NCBI RefSeq assembly: GCF_000514775.1
Contig: NZ_AZWO01000001.1
Coordinates: 248,001 to 312,000 of the forward strand
DNA: 64,000 bases
Direction of reading: 5' to 3'
DNA from: Salinispora pacifica CNR114
GTDB taxonomy: Bacteria > Actinomycetota > Actinomycetes > Mycobacteriales > Micromonosporaceae
Below are positions 27,780 to 37,190 of this stretch, in pieces (position 1 is the stretch's first letter; each line of letters begins with the position of its first letter). Below the pieces are notes generated by a model, which was given only the letters and a program-made list of their open reading frames with translations, made no database searches and had not been told where the DNA came from. The translations under genes and the position numbers were made by a program.

Positions 27780-28604
27780 TCAGGAGATGTCCCGCCGGCG
27801 CATAGTGAGGATGCCGATCAGCCCGAAGACCAGCCCATAGCCGATGAGTACGGCGGCGCCGGCCCAGCGCGGCGGCTCCCCTGGGATGTCGACACCGGTG
27901 ATCATGAGTGCGGAGGCCAGCGACGGCACCAGCACCTGCAGGTTGTTGACCCAGTCACCGAGTCTGTTCGCCGCCACGGTGAGCACGGTCAGCGCCCCGA
28001 TCGTGCCCCCCAGATACAGCAGAATCCCGGTGACGGTGGCGCCGATCTGGCTGCGGATGAGCGTCCCCAGGCCGACCCCGAAAAACGCCCAGAGCAGGTA
28101 GGCCAGCCCGTTGAGCGCAACGGCCTCCCAGACGGCGCCGCCCCATTGGGCGCCCACCCCGACCTGCTCCAGGATCGCCATCCCCGCGAGCAGGTTCGCG
28201 CTGGTCGTCCCCAGCCAGAAAATCAGCGCCAGGCAGGCGGTCGCGGCGAGCTTGGCCAGGACGACCGCGCTGCGCCGCGGAGTGGTCAGGAAGGTGGTGG
28301 TCACGGTCTGGTGGAAGAACTCACCGGTTACCACGATGATGCCGAGCAGCATCACCATCAGCAGGCCGAGGAACTGGCCGTTGGTGTAGAGGTTGGCCGC
28401 CAGCGCATCCGGCTGGGACACCGCCCCCACCGCCTCGGCCTGTCCCGCCGGCACGTCGCCGAACAGGTCCCGGGCGAGCACCTCGGTCTGCCCCCAGTTG
28501 ACAAGCAGCGCGATGCCCCACAGCGGCAGGTAGATCAGAGCCATGATCCACCACGTCTTGGTCGTGCGGATCTTGAACAGCTCGGCTCGGATCAGGTTAC
28601 TCAT
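27780..28604 (-). CDS. ABC-2 type transporter permease
   Basis: 274-aa membrane protein with six hydrophobic segments; N-terminal LIRAELFKIRTTKTWWIMAL is typical of ABC-2 permeases. The ATG at 28604 overlaps the ATPase stop (ATGA), so the two form one exporter. Substrate unknown. The 263 bp between its stop and kgd contain only the kgd promoter region. Confidence 0.88.
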   Translation of the reverse strand: MSNLIRAELFKIRTTKTWWIMALIYLPLWGIALLVNWGQTEVLARDLFGDVPAGQAEAVGAVSQPDALAANLYTNGQFLGLLMVMLLGIIVVTGEFFHQTVTTTFLTTPRRSAVVLAKLAATACLALIFWLGTTSANLLAGMAILEQVGVGAQWGGAVWEAVALNGLAYLLWAFFGVGLGTLIRSQIGATVTGILLYLGGTIGALTVLTVAANRLGDWVNNLQVLVPSLASALMITGVDIPGEPPRWAGAAVLIGYGLVFGLIGILTMRRRDIS

Positions 28605-29536
28605 CGGATGCCTGCCCTTCCGGCTGTCAGCTCCAGGAAGACGCCCTCCAGGTCGGGGCGTTCGGTGGCGAGTTCGTGTAGTTCGACGCCGGCGGCCAGG
28701 GCGGCCCGGCCGACAGTCGGCCCGTCCGCGCCGACGACCAGCAGCGCTCCCTGGTCATCCACCTCCACCGTCGCCGACGCCTGCTCCAACGCGGTGCGTA
28801 GCGTCTCGGCCTGTGGGGTGCGCACCCGGACCCGGGTGGTCTGCGCCATCGAGCCGATGACCCGATCCACCGGGCCCTGCCGGACCAGTTGGCCCGCTGC
28901 GATGATGACGACATCGTCCGCGAGGAGCTGCATCTCCGACAGCAGGTGGCTGGAGACCAGCACGGTACGCCCCTCGGCGGCCAGGCCCTTCAGGAAGCCG
29001 CGCATCCACCGGATGCCCTCCGGGTCGAGCCCGTTGGCCGGCTCGTCCAGAATCAGCACCCGGGGGTCGCCGAGCATCGCCGCGGCGATGCCCAGGCGCT
29101 GCTTCATGCCCAGCGAGTAGCCCTTGAACTTGCGCCGGCCCGCTGGCGCCAGACCGACCTGGGCCAGCACCTCGTCAGCCCGGGAGCGGGGCAGCCCGGC
29201 GGCGGTGCAGATCATCCGCAGGTGGTTGATGCCGGTACGCCCCTTGTGCGCGCTGGACGCCTCCAGCACCGCGCCGACGTGCCGCAGCGGGTCAGGCAGG
29301 TCGGCATACCGTTGCCCGCCGATAGTGGCCTGGCCAGCCGTCGGGGTGACCAGGCTCAGCAGCATGCGCAGGGTGGTGGTCTTGCCGGCGCCGTTCGGGC
29401 CCAGGAACCCGGTGACCCGACCCGGCTCCACCCGGAAGGAGAGGCCGTTGACCGCGCGAACACTGCCGTAGATCTTTGTCAGCCCGGAGACCAGGATCTC
29501 GCCGGTGGTGTCGGGGCTCGACCGTCCGTCCGTCAT
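28601..29536 (-). CDS. ABC transporter ATP-binding protein
   Basis: 311-aa ATPase: Walker A GPNGAGKTTTLRML near residue 48, signature YSLGMKQRLGIAAAML near 142, Walker B RVLILDEPANGLDP and H-loop VSSHLLSEMQ. The C-terminal extension (about 225-311) is of the drug/lantibiotic exporter type. Coupled to the permease gene; could export a drug, lipid or peptide. Confidence 0.93.
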   Translation of the reverse strand: MTDGRSSPDTTGEILVSGLTKIYGSVRAVNGLSFRVEPGRVTGFLGPNGAGKTTTLRMLLSLVTPTAGQATIGGQRYADLPDPLRHVGAVLEASSAHKGRTGINHLRMICTAAGLPRSRADEVLAQVGLAPAGRRKFKGYSLGMKQRLGIAAAMLGDPRVLILDEPANGLDPEGIRWMRGFLKGLAAEGRTVLVSSHLLSEMQLLADDVVIIAAGQLVRQGPVDRVIGSMAQTTRVRVRTPQAETLRTALEQASATVEVDDQGALLVVGADGPTVGRAALAAGVELHELATERPDLEGVFLELTAGRAGIR

Positions 29537-29634
29537 TCTTCTCCCAGCGTTGTGTCAGGATCACCGTCGCCAGTTTGACCGGGCGGCGCAAACTCACCGT
29601 GGCCTGGGATTCTGCCCGGACCGGTGCCGGTCGG

Positions 29635-30321
29635 CTATCCCTTTATCCAGGTGGCGCGGGCGTAGCCGAGGAGGCTGCCGTCCGGGGCGAACAAGCTGCT
29701 GTGCACCTCGGCTTTGCGGCCCTGGGCGCGCGACAGCACCCCGGTGACCACGCACTCGTCGTCGGGGCGCGGTGCGGCCAGCACCACCGCGGAGATCCGG
29801 CCCAGCAGGTAAGGCCGGCCGGGGGCGATCACCGACCAGCCCCCGGGACAGTCCAGCGCCGCCCAGGCGGTGACCACGTCCGCTCCCGCCGGAACCCGGA
29901 ACGGGGCGGCGGTGCGCCCGGCAGCCAGCGGACCGGGAAAGATCCGCAGCCCGTCGGCGTGCTCCGGGCCGCACACATAGCAGCTGGGAAACGGGTGGTT
30001 GACCAGCCCGGGGTAGTCGGCTGCGGCAGCCCGGGCGGTCGCCAGATCCACCGGTTCCGCCACCGGGTCGAAGGCGGCAACCGTCGCGATCTCGGCGATG
30101 AGGTGGCCGGCTGGATCGCGGACCTCGCCCGCGTCGAGGGTCAACGGCGTCTCCAGCGGTGGCGGCCGGCGCAGGGTCACCTCCACCGGATCCGCGTCGG
30201 GTCGGGGGCGACTGCCGGGCATCGGTAGCGCAGCGTTCTGGGCGGCCACCGCGAACGTACCCGCGCTCCACCCGCCGTTCCCCGAGCCCGACGGGCCGTT
30301 GTACCGCGAGCCGATGATCAT
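29635..30321 (-). CDS. Hotdog-fold thioesterase-like protein, unknown substrate
   Basis: 228-aa soluble protein. The core HPFPSCYVCGPEHADGLRIF carries a C-x-x-C pair next to GPE-DGL, a motif of actinobacterial acyl-CoA thioesterase-like (4HBT-related) proteins; TAWAALDCPGGWSV is the presumed second half of the fold. ATG at 30321 starts MIIGSRYNG. No partner gene is evident; the neighbour is an ABC exporter upstream in coordinates and a divergent two-component system. Confidence 0.65.
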   Translation of the reverse strand: MIIGSRYNGPSGSGNGGWSAGTFAVAAQNAALPMPGSRPRPDADPVEVTLRRPPPLETPLTLDAGEVRDPAGHLIAEIATVAAFDPVAEPVDLATARAAAADYPGLVNHPFPSCYVCGPEHADGLRIFPGPLAAGRTAAPFRVPAGADVVTAWAALDCPGGWSVIAPGRPYLLGRISAVVLAAPRPDDECVVTGVLSRAQGRKAEVHSSLFAPDGSLLGYARATWIKG

Positions 30322-30478
30322 GCTGTCCACCTCCGGTTGGCGCCGGCCCGGTCGCCGGTCCGCCGGGCAGCCTCCCATGGTCCTGCCGCGGCCGCCCAGG
30401 GTGGCCGGTGCCTCCACTCACAGCGTCTTTTCAGGAACTACCCAGGCATGTCGCAGTCGGGGCGCGGATGATGGTCGT

Positions 30479-31180
30479 ATGGCGGCTACCCAGACCGAGG
30501 CCCGACTGCTCGTCGTCGAGGACGACCCGAACATTCTGGAGCTGCTCTCCGCGAGCCTGCGCTTCGCTGGTTTCGACGTGGCGACCGCGACAAGTGGTAG
30601 CGCCGCGCTGAGCACGGCGAAGACCCACCGCCCCGATCTGGTCGTGCTGGACATCATGCTGCCGGACCTGGACGGGTTCGAGGTCATCCGGTTACTGCGC
30701 GAGGGGGGCGCCCGTACCCCGGTCGTCTTCCTGACCGCGCGGGACGCCACCGACGACAAGATCCGCGGCCTGACCCTGGGCGGCGACGACTACGTGACCA
30801 AGCCGTTCAGCCTGGAGGAGTTGACCGCCCGGATCCGGGCGGTACTGCGCCGCAGCGTCAGCGGTGAGCAGGCCCCGGCCCGGCTCACCTTCGCCGACCT
30901 CGAACTCGACGAGGAGGCCCACGAGGTGCACCGGGCGGGGCAGCGGGTGCAGCTCTCCCCGACGGAGTTCAAGCTGCTGCGGTATCTGATGCTGAACGCC
31001 AACCGGGTGCTCTCCAAGGCGCAGATCCTCGATCACGTCTGGAACTACGACTTCCGGGGCGACGACAACATCGTTGAGTCGTACATCTCGTATCTTCGGC
31101 GCAAGGTCGACAACACCCAGCCCCGGTTGATCCACACCCTCCGCGGGGTCGGGTACGTGCTCCGCAAGCCGGCAGCGTGA
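30479..31180 (+). CDS. OmpR-family response regulator (PhoP-like)
   Basis: 233-aa DNA-binding regulator. Receiver residues: the acidic pair in LLVVEDDPN, phospho-acceptor Asp in DLVVLDIMLPD (near 54), Thr in FLTARD and Lys in DDYVTKPFS. The C-terminal winged helix has ELDEEAHEVHRAG and DNIVESYISYLRRKVD. Most like mycobacterial PhoP, but a one-to-one assignment is not possible here. The next gene is its kinase, overlapping by GTGA. Confidence 0.92.
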   Translation: MAATQTEARLLVVEDDPNILELLSASLRFAGFDVATATSGSAALSTAKTHRPDLVVLDIMLPDLDGFEVIRLLREGGARTPVVFLTARDATDDKIRGLTLGGDDYVTKPFSLEELTARIRAVLRRSVSGEQAPARLTFADLELDEEAHEVHRAGQRVQLSPTEFKLLRYLMLNANRVLSKAQILDHVWNYDFRGDDNIVESYISYLRRKVDNTQPRLIHTLRGVGYVLRKPAA

Positions 31181-32733
31181 ACGCCGTTTCGCAGGCGAAG
31201 GCCGGGCTGCGCCGGATCCCGCTCCGGGTCAAGCTGATCGCCGCGGTCCTCACTCTGGTGGCGGTCGCGCTCCTGGTGATCAGCACGTTGACCGCTGTCT
31301 TCCTCCGGAGCTACCTCATCAATCAGGTGGACGAGGGGTTGAGGGTCACCACCAGGAACCTCGAAACCCGCGGCGAGTTCAACGTGTCGGATCGTCTAAC
31401 CGTCTTTCCGACGGACTATTTGATCGTCGTGACGAGCGCCAGAACCGGGCTGGCCAACGGCGGGTACGACCAAGACCGGTTCGAGAGTCGGGACCTGCCC
31501 CCGGTGCCGGCGGACGCCGCGGGGTTTCGGCGCCTGGCCGGTGAGCCGTTCACCGTGCGCGCGGAGGGCAACGATGTGCACTGGCGAATGCTGTACACGG
31601 AGCTGCCGAGCGGAGATTGGCTGGTCGTTGGGCGGCACCTGACCGACGTGGATCGAGCCGTCAAGCGGCTGGTCTGGATCGACCTGCTGGTGGGCACGTC
31701 GGTGCTGCTCCTGCTCGCCTCGATCGGCGCGGGCATCGTCCGGGCCAGCCTGAAGCCCCTCGACGAGATCGAGCAGACCGCCGCCGCGATCGCCGGCGGC
31801 GACCTGACCCGCCGGGTGCCGGACCCCGAGGCGGGTAACCCACAACCGACCTCGGAGCTGGGGCGGCTGTCCCGGGCGCTCAACATGATGCTCACCCAGA
31901 TCGAGGCGGCCTTCACCGCCCGCGCCGCCTCGGAGACCGCCGCCCGCGCCGCCGAAACCACCGCTCGGGACGCCGCGGCGCACGCCCAGGCGTCCGAGTC
32001 CCGCGCCCGTCGATCCGAGGAGCGGATGCGGCAGTTCGTCGCGGACGCCTCGCATGAGCTGCGTACCCCACTGACCACCATCCGGGGCTTCGCCGAGCTG
32101 TATCGGCAGGGCGCTGCGCGGGATCCTGAGCAGACCGGCGACCTGCTGCGTCGGATCGAGGACGAGGCGGCCCGGATGGGGCTGCTGGTGGAGGATCTGC
32201 TGCTGCTCGCCCGGCTGGACCGGGAGCGTCCGCTGTCGCCGGCCCCGGTCGAGCTGCCGGTGCTGGCTGCCGACGCGGTGGCGGCGGCCCGGGCGGTGGC
32301 GCCGGACCGGCGGATCGAACTGGACATCATCCCGGGCGCCGGGCCGCTGGTGGTCTACGGCGACGACGCACGACTGCGGCAGGTGATCGGCAACCTGATG
32401 ACTAATGCCCTGACGCACACCCCACCGGGGGCTTCGGTGACGCTACGGCTGCGTTCCGAGCCCGATCAGTTGGCGGTGGTGGAGGTCGCCGACACCGGGC
32501 CGGGGCTCTCCGGTGAGCAGGCCGAGCGGGTGTTCGAGCGCTTCTACCGAGTGGACGCGGCCCGGACCCGACGGGCCGGTGGCAACACCGGGACCGGGCT
32601 GGGCCTGGCGATCGTCGCCGCCCTGGTCGCCGCCCATCAGGGCACGGTGGAGGTGGCGCAGACTCCGGGCGGAGGCGCGACCTTTCGGGTCCGGCTGCCC
32701 CTGGCGCCGGCACCGGACGGTGACGAGGTGTAA
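31177..32733 (+). CDS. Membrane sensor histidine kinase
   Basis: 518-aa kinase. TM1 at about 20-45, an extracytoplasmic sensor to about 165, TM2 near 166-188, a HAMP, a short Ala-rich coiled stretch (residues 245-280), H-box VADASHELRTPLTTIRGFAE with the phospho-His near 293, N-box LRQVIGNLMTNALTHTPPG and the ATP lid GTGLGLAIVAAL. Cognate to the upstream regulator by overlap. The next gene is an HtrA-like protease, suggesting envelope-stress sensing. Confidence 0.93.
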   Translation: MNAVSQAKAGLRRIPLRVKLIAAVLTLVAVALLVISTLTAVFLRSYLINQVDEGLRVTTRNLETRGEFNVSDRLTVFPTDYLIVVTSARTGLANGGYDQDRFESRDLPPVPADAAGFRRLAGEPFTVRAEGNDVHWRMLYTELPSGDWLVVGRHLTDVDRAVKRLVWIDLLVGTSVLLLLASIGAGIVRASLKPLDEIEQTAAAIAGGDLTRRVPDPEAGNPQPTSELGRLSRALNMMLTQIEAAFTARAASETAARAAETTARDAAAHAQASESRARRSEERMRQFVADASHELRTPLTTIRGFAELYRQGAARDPEQTGDLLRRIEDEAARMGLLVEDLLLLARLDRERPLSPAPVELPVLAADAVAAARAVAPDRRIELDIIPGAGPLVVYGDDARLRQVIGNLMTNALTHTPPGASVTLRLRSEPDQLAVVEVADTGPGLSGEQAERVFERFYRVDAARTRRAGGNTGTGLGLAIVAALVAAHQGTVEVAQTPGGGATFRVRLPLAPAPDGDEV

Positions 32734-32794
32734 TTTCAGCCAATCCACAGCTGGGCTTCAGGCTGATCGAAGTGGTAGGGGAGAAGGTGGTTCC

Positions 32795-34351
32795 ATGACC
32801 GACTACGAGTCCGACCCGCAGCGTCGGCAGACCCCCGGGGACGCCGAGCCGTCGCATCCCACTGTCGATCTGTCTCGCCCCGAGCGCACCCAGTCCGACT
32901 CTTCGGCCGCTACCCCCGGTACGGACCGCAGTGCCGCGCTGTCCGCCGACACCCCGGCCGACCGTGCCGAGGTGTCGCCGTCCTCGGCCCCGGACGCTCC
33001 GTCGTCGGCCGACCGCACCGAGGTGTCGCCGTCCTCGGCCCCGGACGCTCCGTCGTCGGCCGGCCCCGCGGCGCCGCTCGCCCCCCGGCTCGGCGCCGCG
33101 CCCGTCACCGCGCCGCCCGGTGGGCACCCCTATCCACCCGGCTACTCGGCACAACATCCCGGCGCTGTCTGGTACGGGCCGCAGTCCAGCGCCGGGAGCG
33201 GGGGGCAGCCGGGCGGGTACGGAGCCCCGTTCTACCCGGGTCAGCCAGCGCAACTGGCCGGGCAGCCCATGCCACCGTGGGTGGCGCCGCGAACGGGTCC
33301 GAATCCGGGCAGCCGGGTCGCGAAATTCGTCGGCGCGGGCGTCGCGGTGCTCGCCCTGATGTTCGGCTCCGGTGTCGCCGGCGGTGCGCTCGCACTCGCC
33401 CTGAGCGATGGTTCCGGCGTCACGCGCACCTACTCCGCGGCCCCGATCATCGACAGCGCCGACCTGCCGCGGATCGCCGCCGCGGTGCAGCCCAGCGTGG
33501 TGTCGATCGGTACCGACACCGGCGGGGGCTCGGGCGTGATCCTCACCGCCGACGGATATGTGCTGACCAACAACCACGTGATCGCCACCGCCAGCGGCGG
33601 CACCGTGCTGGTGACCCTCGCCGACGGCGAGACGGTGTCGGCGGAGATCACCGGCACCGACCCCAAGACCGACCTGGCGGTGGTGAAGGCCGCCGGGGTG
33701 AGCGACCTGACGCCGGCGGAGTTCGGCGACAGCGACGCGATGCAGGTCGGCGATCAGGTCCTCGCCCTCGGTAGTCCACTGGGCCTGCAGGGGTCGGTGA
33801 CCGCCGGCATCCTCAGCGCGCGGGACCGCACTATCCAGGCCGGCGGTTCGGAGCAGGACCCGACGGTGGGAGTTACCTCGATTTCGGGGCTGTTGCAGAC
33901 CGACGCGCCGATCAACCCCGGCAACTCCGGTGGGGCGTTGGTCAACACCCGAGGTGAGGTGATCGGGATCAACACCGCGATCGCCACCAGCGGCCAGGGC
34001 AGCACCGGCAACATCGGGGTCGGCTTCGCCATCCCCAGCAACAAGGCCGAGGACGTAGCCGAGAAGCTGCAACGGGGTGAGAAGGTCAGCCACCCCACCC
34101 TCGGCGTCAGCGTCATCGCCGCTGAGGGCGGCGGCGCGCTGGTGGCCGAGGTTCTCCCCGGCGGCGCTGCCGAGCGGGCGGGTTTCCAGCAGGGCGACGT
34201 CATCATCCGGTTCGGCGAGAAGGTGATCAGCGACTCCGAAGATCTGGTCGCCGTGGTCCAGGCCGGGAAGGTGGGCGACCGGGTGGATGTGACCTACAAG
34301 CGAAACAATGTTGAAGCGACGGCAACCGTGACGCTCGCTGAAGCGTCCTAA
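32795..34351 (+). CDS. Membrane-anchored HtrA/DegP-like serine protease with PDZ domain
   Basis: 518-aa envelope protease. A 170-residue Pro/Ser-rich cytoplasmic region is followed by one TM segment (about 186-208), a trypsin-like domain with His in LTNNHVIATA, Asp in DPKTDLAVVKA and Ser in PINPGNSGGALVN, then one PDZ domain (HPTLGVSVIAAEGGGALVAE to the end). Acts on misfolded proteins outside the membrane. Follows the two-component genes by 61 bp, so it may be their target. The N-terminal region contains a 17-residue tandem repeat. Confidence 0.93.
   Translation: MTDYESDPQRRQTPGDAEPSHPTVDLSRPERTQSDSSAATPGTDRSAALSADTPADRAEVSPSSAPDAPSSADRTEVSPSSAPDAPSSAGPAAPLAPRLGAAPVTAPPGGHPYPPGYSAQHPGAVWYGPQSSAGSGGQPGGYGAPFYPGQPAQLAGQPMPPWVAPRTGPNPGSRVAKFVGAGVAVLALMFGSGVAGGALALALSDGSGVTRTYSAAPIIDSADLPRIAAAVQPSVVSIGTDTGGGSGVILTADGYVLTNNHVIATASGGTVLVTLADGETVSAEITGTDPKTDLAVVKAAGVSDLTPAEFGDSDAMQVGDQVLALGSPLGLQGSVTAGILSARDRTIQAGGSEQDPTVGVTSISGLLQTDAPINPGNSGGALVNTRGEVIGINTAIATSGQGSTGNIGVGFAIPSNKAEDVAEKLQRGEKVSHPTLGVSVIAAEGGGALVAEVLPGGAAERAGFQQGDVIIRFGEKVISDSEDLVAVVQAGKVGDRVDVTYKRNNVEATATVTLAEAS
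32960..33061 (+). repeat. Two 51-bp tandem repeats inside the HtrA-like gene
   Basis: Units 32960-33010 and 33011-33061 differ at two bases. Each encodes 17 residues, DRAEVSPSSAPDAPSSA or the same with Thr in place of the first Ala. The unit length keeps the frame, so copy number could vary without breaking the protease. Confidence 0.9.
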
Positions 34352-34405
34352 GGAGTGATGCCCATCCAGGGCGTCACTGCGATCGGGACTTTCCTCCTCC
34401 CTCCT

Positions 34406-34450
34406 GCGGCGGGTGGTGGAGCCAAGGGGGTTGGCTCCACCACCCGCCGC
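34406..34450 (+). terminator. Perfect 20-bp hairpin after the HtrA-like gene
   Basis: Arms 34406-34425 and 34431-34450 are exact reverse complements around a GGGGG loop. It lies 55 bp after the protease stop. Confidence 0.88.
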
Positions 34451-34607
34451 GTCCGCTGGCGGTGGGTGAACCAGGGCCGGCCGGAGCGGCGAGGATGCGC
34501 CCGGCTTGTCCGGTTTAGTCGGGTGGCAACCGGGAACCCGCCCCCGACTGGCAGCCGTGCTGGGGGCGGGCATGGCGGTGCCCACCAACGGCCCCGGAGG
34601 GGGACTC

Positions 34608-35714
34608 GTGGCGCGCAACCGCGGGGACGGCAGCGTGGCCGGGCGGCCACTACGGATCGCGATGGTGGTCCCGCCGTGGCTGTCGGTGCCGCCAGCCGGC
34701 TACGGCGGCTTGGAGCACGTCGTCGCTGGCCTCGTGGACGGGCTGACCGCCCGGGGCCACCCGGTGACCCTCTTCGGGGCGGGTGAGCAGACCGGGACGA
34801 CCGCCCGCTACGTCTCGACCGACGCCGAGCTGAAGTTTCACCGGATGGGTGAGGCGCTGCCCGAGCTGGCCCACCTCGTTCAGGTGAATCAGTCCGTCAC
34901 TCCGGAACACTTCGACGTGGTCCACGACCACACCACGATCGGACCCCTGTTGGCCGGACGCCGGTCCGTGCCCACCGTCGCCACCGTGCACGGCAACCCG
35001 GTCGGGGAGTACGGCACCGTTCTTGGGGATATCGACCAAGGCGTTGGTCTGGTGGCCATCTCCCACGCCCAACGGCGGCTCAACCCGCGGCTGCCCTGGG
35101 TCGGCACCGTGCACAACGGGCTGGACATCGGAGATATCCCGCACAAGCTGACGCCGGGTCGGGGGCCGGTGCTCTGGCTGGCCCGGTTCAGTCCGGACAA
35201 GGGACCCGACCTCGCCATTCGTGCCTGCCGAGCGGCCGGTCTGCCACTGATCCTCGCCGGCAAGTGCAACGAACCGGCCGAACGTCGCTACTTCGACGAG
35301 GTCGTCCGGCCGATGCTCGGCGATGATGTCACCGTCATCCTCGACGCCGATCGGCGGGACTCGTTCCGCCTGCTTCTCGACGCCCGCTGTCTGGTGCTGC
35401 CGATCCAGTGGGAGGAGCCGTTCGGTGTCGTCATGCTGGAGGCGATGGCCACCGGGACGCCGGTGGTGGCGCTACGTCGAGGTGCCGTGCCGGAGTTGAT
35501 CATGTCGGGCCGAACCGGTCTGATCTGCGAGAGCGGGGACGAGTTGCCGGGGGCGCTGCGGAGGGTGGGCGGACTGGACCCGGCGGTCTGCGTCGCGCAT
35601 GTGGCGGAGAACTTCTCCATCGCCCGGCTGGTTGACGGCTACGAGGCGGTGCTGCAGCGGTTCGTCTCGGCGGTGGTCCCCGCGCGCGAACCCGCCCCCA
35701 CCACCTTCCGTTGA
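34608..35714 (+). CDS. GT4-family glycosyltransferase
   Basis: 368-aa GT-B enzyme. N-terminal acceptor domain starts PLRIAMVVPPWLSVPPAGYGG; the C-terminal nucleotide-sugar domain has LWLARFSPDKGPDLAI and the E-x7-E motif EEPFGVVMLEAMATGTPVVA (near 280). The GTG at 34608 follows GGAGGGGG and is preferred over an ATG at 34572. Sugar and acceptor unknown; no cluster of glycan genes is nearby. Confidence 0.85.
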   Translation: MARNRGDGSVAGRPLRIAMVVPPWLSVPPAGYGGLEHVVAGLVDGLTARGHPVTLFGAGEQTGTTARYVSTDAELKFHRMGEALPELAHLVQVNQSVTPEHFDVVHDHTTIGPLLAGRRSVPTVATVHGNPVGEYGTVLGDIDQGVGLVAISHAQRRLNPRLPWVGTVHNGLDIGDIPHKLTPGRGPVLWLARFSPDKGPDLAIRACRAAGLPLILAGKCNEPAERRYFDEVVRPMLGDDVTVILDADRRDSFRLLLDARCLVLPIQWEEPFGVVMLEAMATGTPVVALRRGAVPELIMSGRTGLICESGDELPGALRRVGGLDPAVCVAHVAENFSIARLVDGYEAVLQRFVSAVVPAREPAPTTFR

Positions 35715-35798
35715 GGGCGGCGGCCGGATCAGTCCGCGCAGGGGAGGCCGGTGACGGGCCCCCGGGGCGGCGGCGTAGCCCATGCCAGGATGGCAGCT

Positions 35799-36629
35799 AT
35801 GGCTGGGGGTCCGGTGGCGTTCGTGCTCGGTGGCGGCGGCGTTCTCGGTGCGGTCGAGGTCGGCATGCTGCGCGCGCTGTTCCGCGCCGACATTCGACCC
35901 GACCTGGTGTTCGGCACCTCGATTGGTGCGGTCAACGGGGTGCTGGTGGCCGCCGATCCGTCCACCACGGTCACCGACCGGCTGGTCCGGCTCTGGGCCT
36001 CTCCCGAGGCGAGCGAGGTGTACGGCGACTCCGTGGCCCGACAGCTACGCCGATTCGCCGCGCGTACCCATCTGCACTCGCCGCGGCCACTGCGCAAACT
36101 GTTGGAGCGGGAACTCGGTGCCGACACCACCTTCGCGGACCTGCGGGTGCCCTTCCGCTGCTGCGCGGCGAACATCGAGCGGGCCGCCGAGCACTGGTTT
36201 GACACCGGGCCGGTCGTACCGGCCGTCCTCGCCAGCGCCTCCGTGCCGGGTCTTCTCCCCCCAGCCCAGATCGACGGCCAGCACTACATCGACGGCGGTG
36301 TGGTCAACCCGATCCCGATCGGCGAGGCGGTGGCGGCTGGAGCCACCCGGATCTTCGTGCTTCAGGTGGGGCGAATCGAACGCGAGCTCAGCCCACCACG
36401 ACGGCCCTGGGAGATCTCCCAGGTCGCGCTCGAGATCGCCCGCCGGCACCGGTTTGCCCGCGAGCTGGCCGCCGTGCCCGACGGGGTCCAGGTGCATGTG
36501 CTGCCGACCGGAGGAATCCAGCCCCGGGAGGACTCGCCGTGGGCATACCGGGACACGGCAGCGGTGGGGCGGCGGATCAGCCGGGCCTACACGGCCTCGC
36601 GGCGCTACCTGGCCCAGCTGGACCGCTGA
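35799..36629 (+). CDS. Patatin-like phospholipase
   Basis: 276-aa lipid acyl hydrolase. The oxyanion motif is VLGGGGVLGAVEVG, the nucleophile elbow VFGTSIGAVNG (GxSxG) and the catalytic Asp HYIDGGVVNPIP. ATG at 35799 has AGGA 9 nt upstream; an ATG at 35790 is in frame. Cytoplasmic, no signal peptide. Likely cleaves phospholipids or lipid esters. Confidence 0.88.
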   Translation: MAGGPVAFVLGGGGVLGAVEVGMLRALFRADIRPDLVFGTSIGAVNGVLVAADPSTTVTDRLVRLWASPEASEVYGDSVARQLRRFAARTHLHSPRPLRKLLERELGADTTFADLRVPFRCCAANIERAAEHWFDTGPVVPAVLASASVPGLLPPAQIDGQHYIDGGVVNPIPIGEAVAAGATRIFVLQVGRIERELSPPRRPWEISQVALEIARRHRFARELAAVPDGVQVHVLPTGGIQPREDSPWAYRDTAAVGRRISRAYTASRRYLAQLDR

Positions 36630-36691
36630 TGCCGCCACCACCCCGGTGGCTGTGCGGGACGCGCCAGAGCGGGTCCACGTAGGGTGACCGG

Positions 36692-37009
36692 GTGGAGGAG
36701 ATCTGTGTGGTGACGACGGTGGTGGACGAGCGCTCGATCGCCGCGGGGCTCGCGGACGCGGCGGTGGTCGATCACCTGGCGGCCTGCGCGCAGGTGGGCG
36801 GCCAGGTGGACAGCACGTACTGGTGGCAACAGCGCGTCGAGACCAACTCCGAGTGGTCCGTGCAGTTCAAGACCGCCCCGGGACGAGTCGGCGCGCTGGT
36901 CGAACAGATCCGGGCCAACCACCCCTACGACGTACCAGAGATCCTGGTGAACCGGGTGGAGAGCAACCCCGACTACGCCGCCTGGGTCCACGAGCAGACC
37001 CGTCCGTAG
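36692..37009 (+). CDS. cutA: Divalent-cation tolerance protein CutA1
   Basis: 105-aa protein of the trimeric CutA family: EEICVVTTVVDE start, LAACAQVGGQVDSTYWWQQRVE core and NHPYDVPEILVNRVE end. GTG start at 36692. Implicated in copper and cation tolerance in other bacteria, mechanism uncertain. Confidence 0.88.
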   Translation: MEEICVVTTVVDERSIAAGLADAAVVDHLAACAQVGGQVDSTYWWQQRVETNSEWSVQFKTAPGRVGALVEQIRANHPYDVPEILVNRVESNPDYAAWVHEQTRP

Positions 37010-37021
37010 CCCGCCCCGGTA

Positions 37022-37098
37022 GGGCGTACCCCACCTTCAGCCGGGGGCGTACCACCACCATCGGCGGGGGGCGTATTCCCACCTCCAGTCGGGGGCGT
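37022..37098. repeat. Degenerate 23-24-bp tandem repeat, three units plus partial
   Basis: GGGCGT(A) recurs at 37022, 37045, 37069 and 37093, with intervening ACC-rich and C-G-G-rich segments conserved in pattern. It fills the gap between cutA and the desaturase gene. No spacers of constant length unlike the repeats, so not CRISPR. Confidence 0.7.
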
Positions 37099-37190
37099 AC
37101 CGGCTTACTCAGCGCAACCCTCCTCGGCAGACTCGGTGCCGGTGGTCGAGCTGACCGGCGCGACCGGAGTCGAGGAGGGGGTGGGCGAAT

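Noticed and set aside
37022..37098. CRISPR-like array
   Set aside because: Units are degenerate and contiguous, without unique spacers of even length, and no cas genes are in the window.
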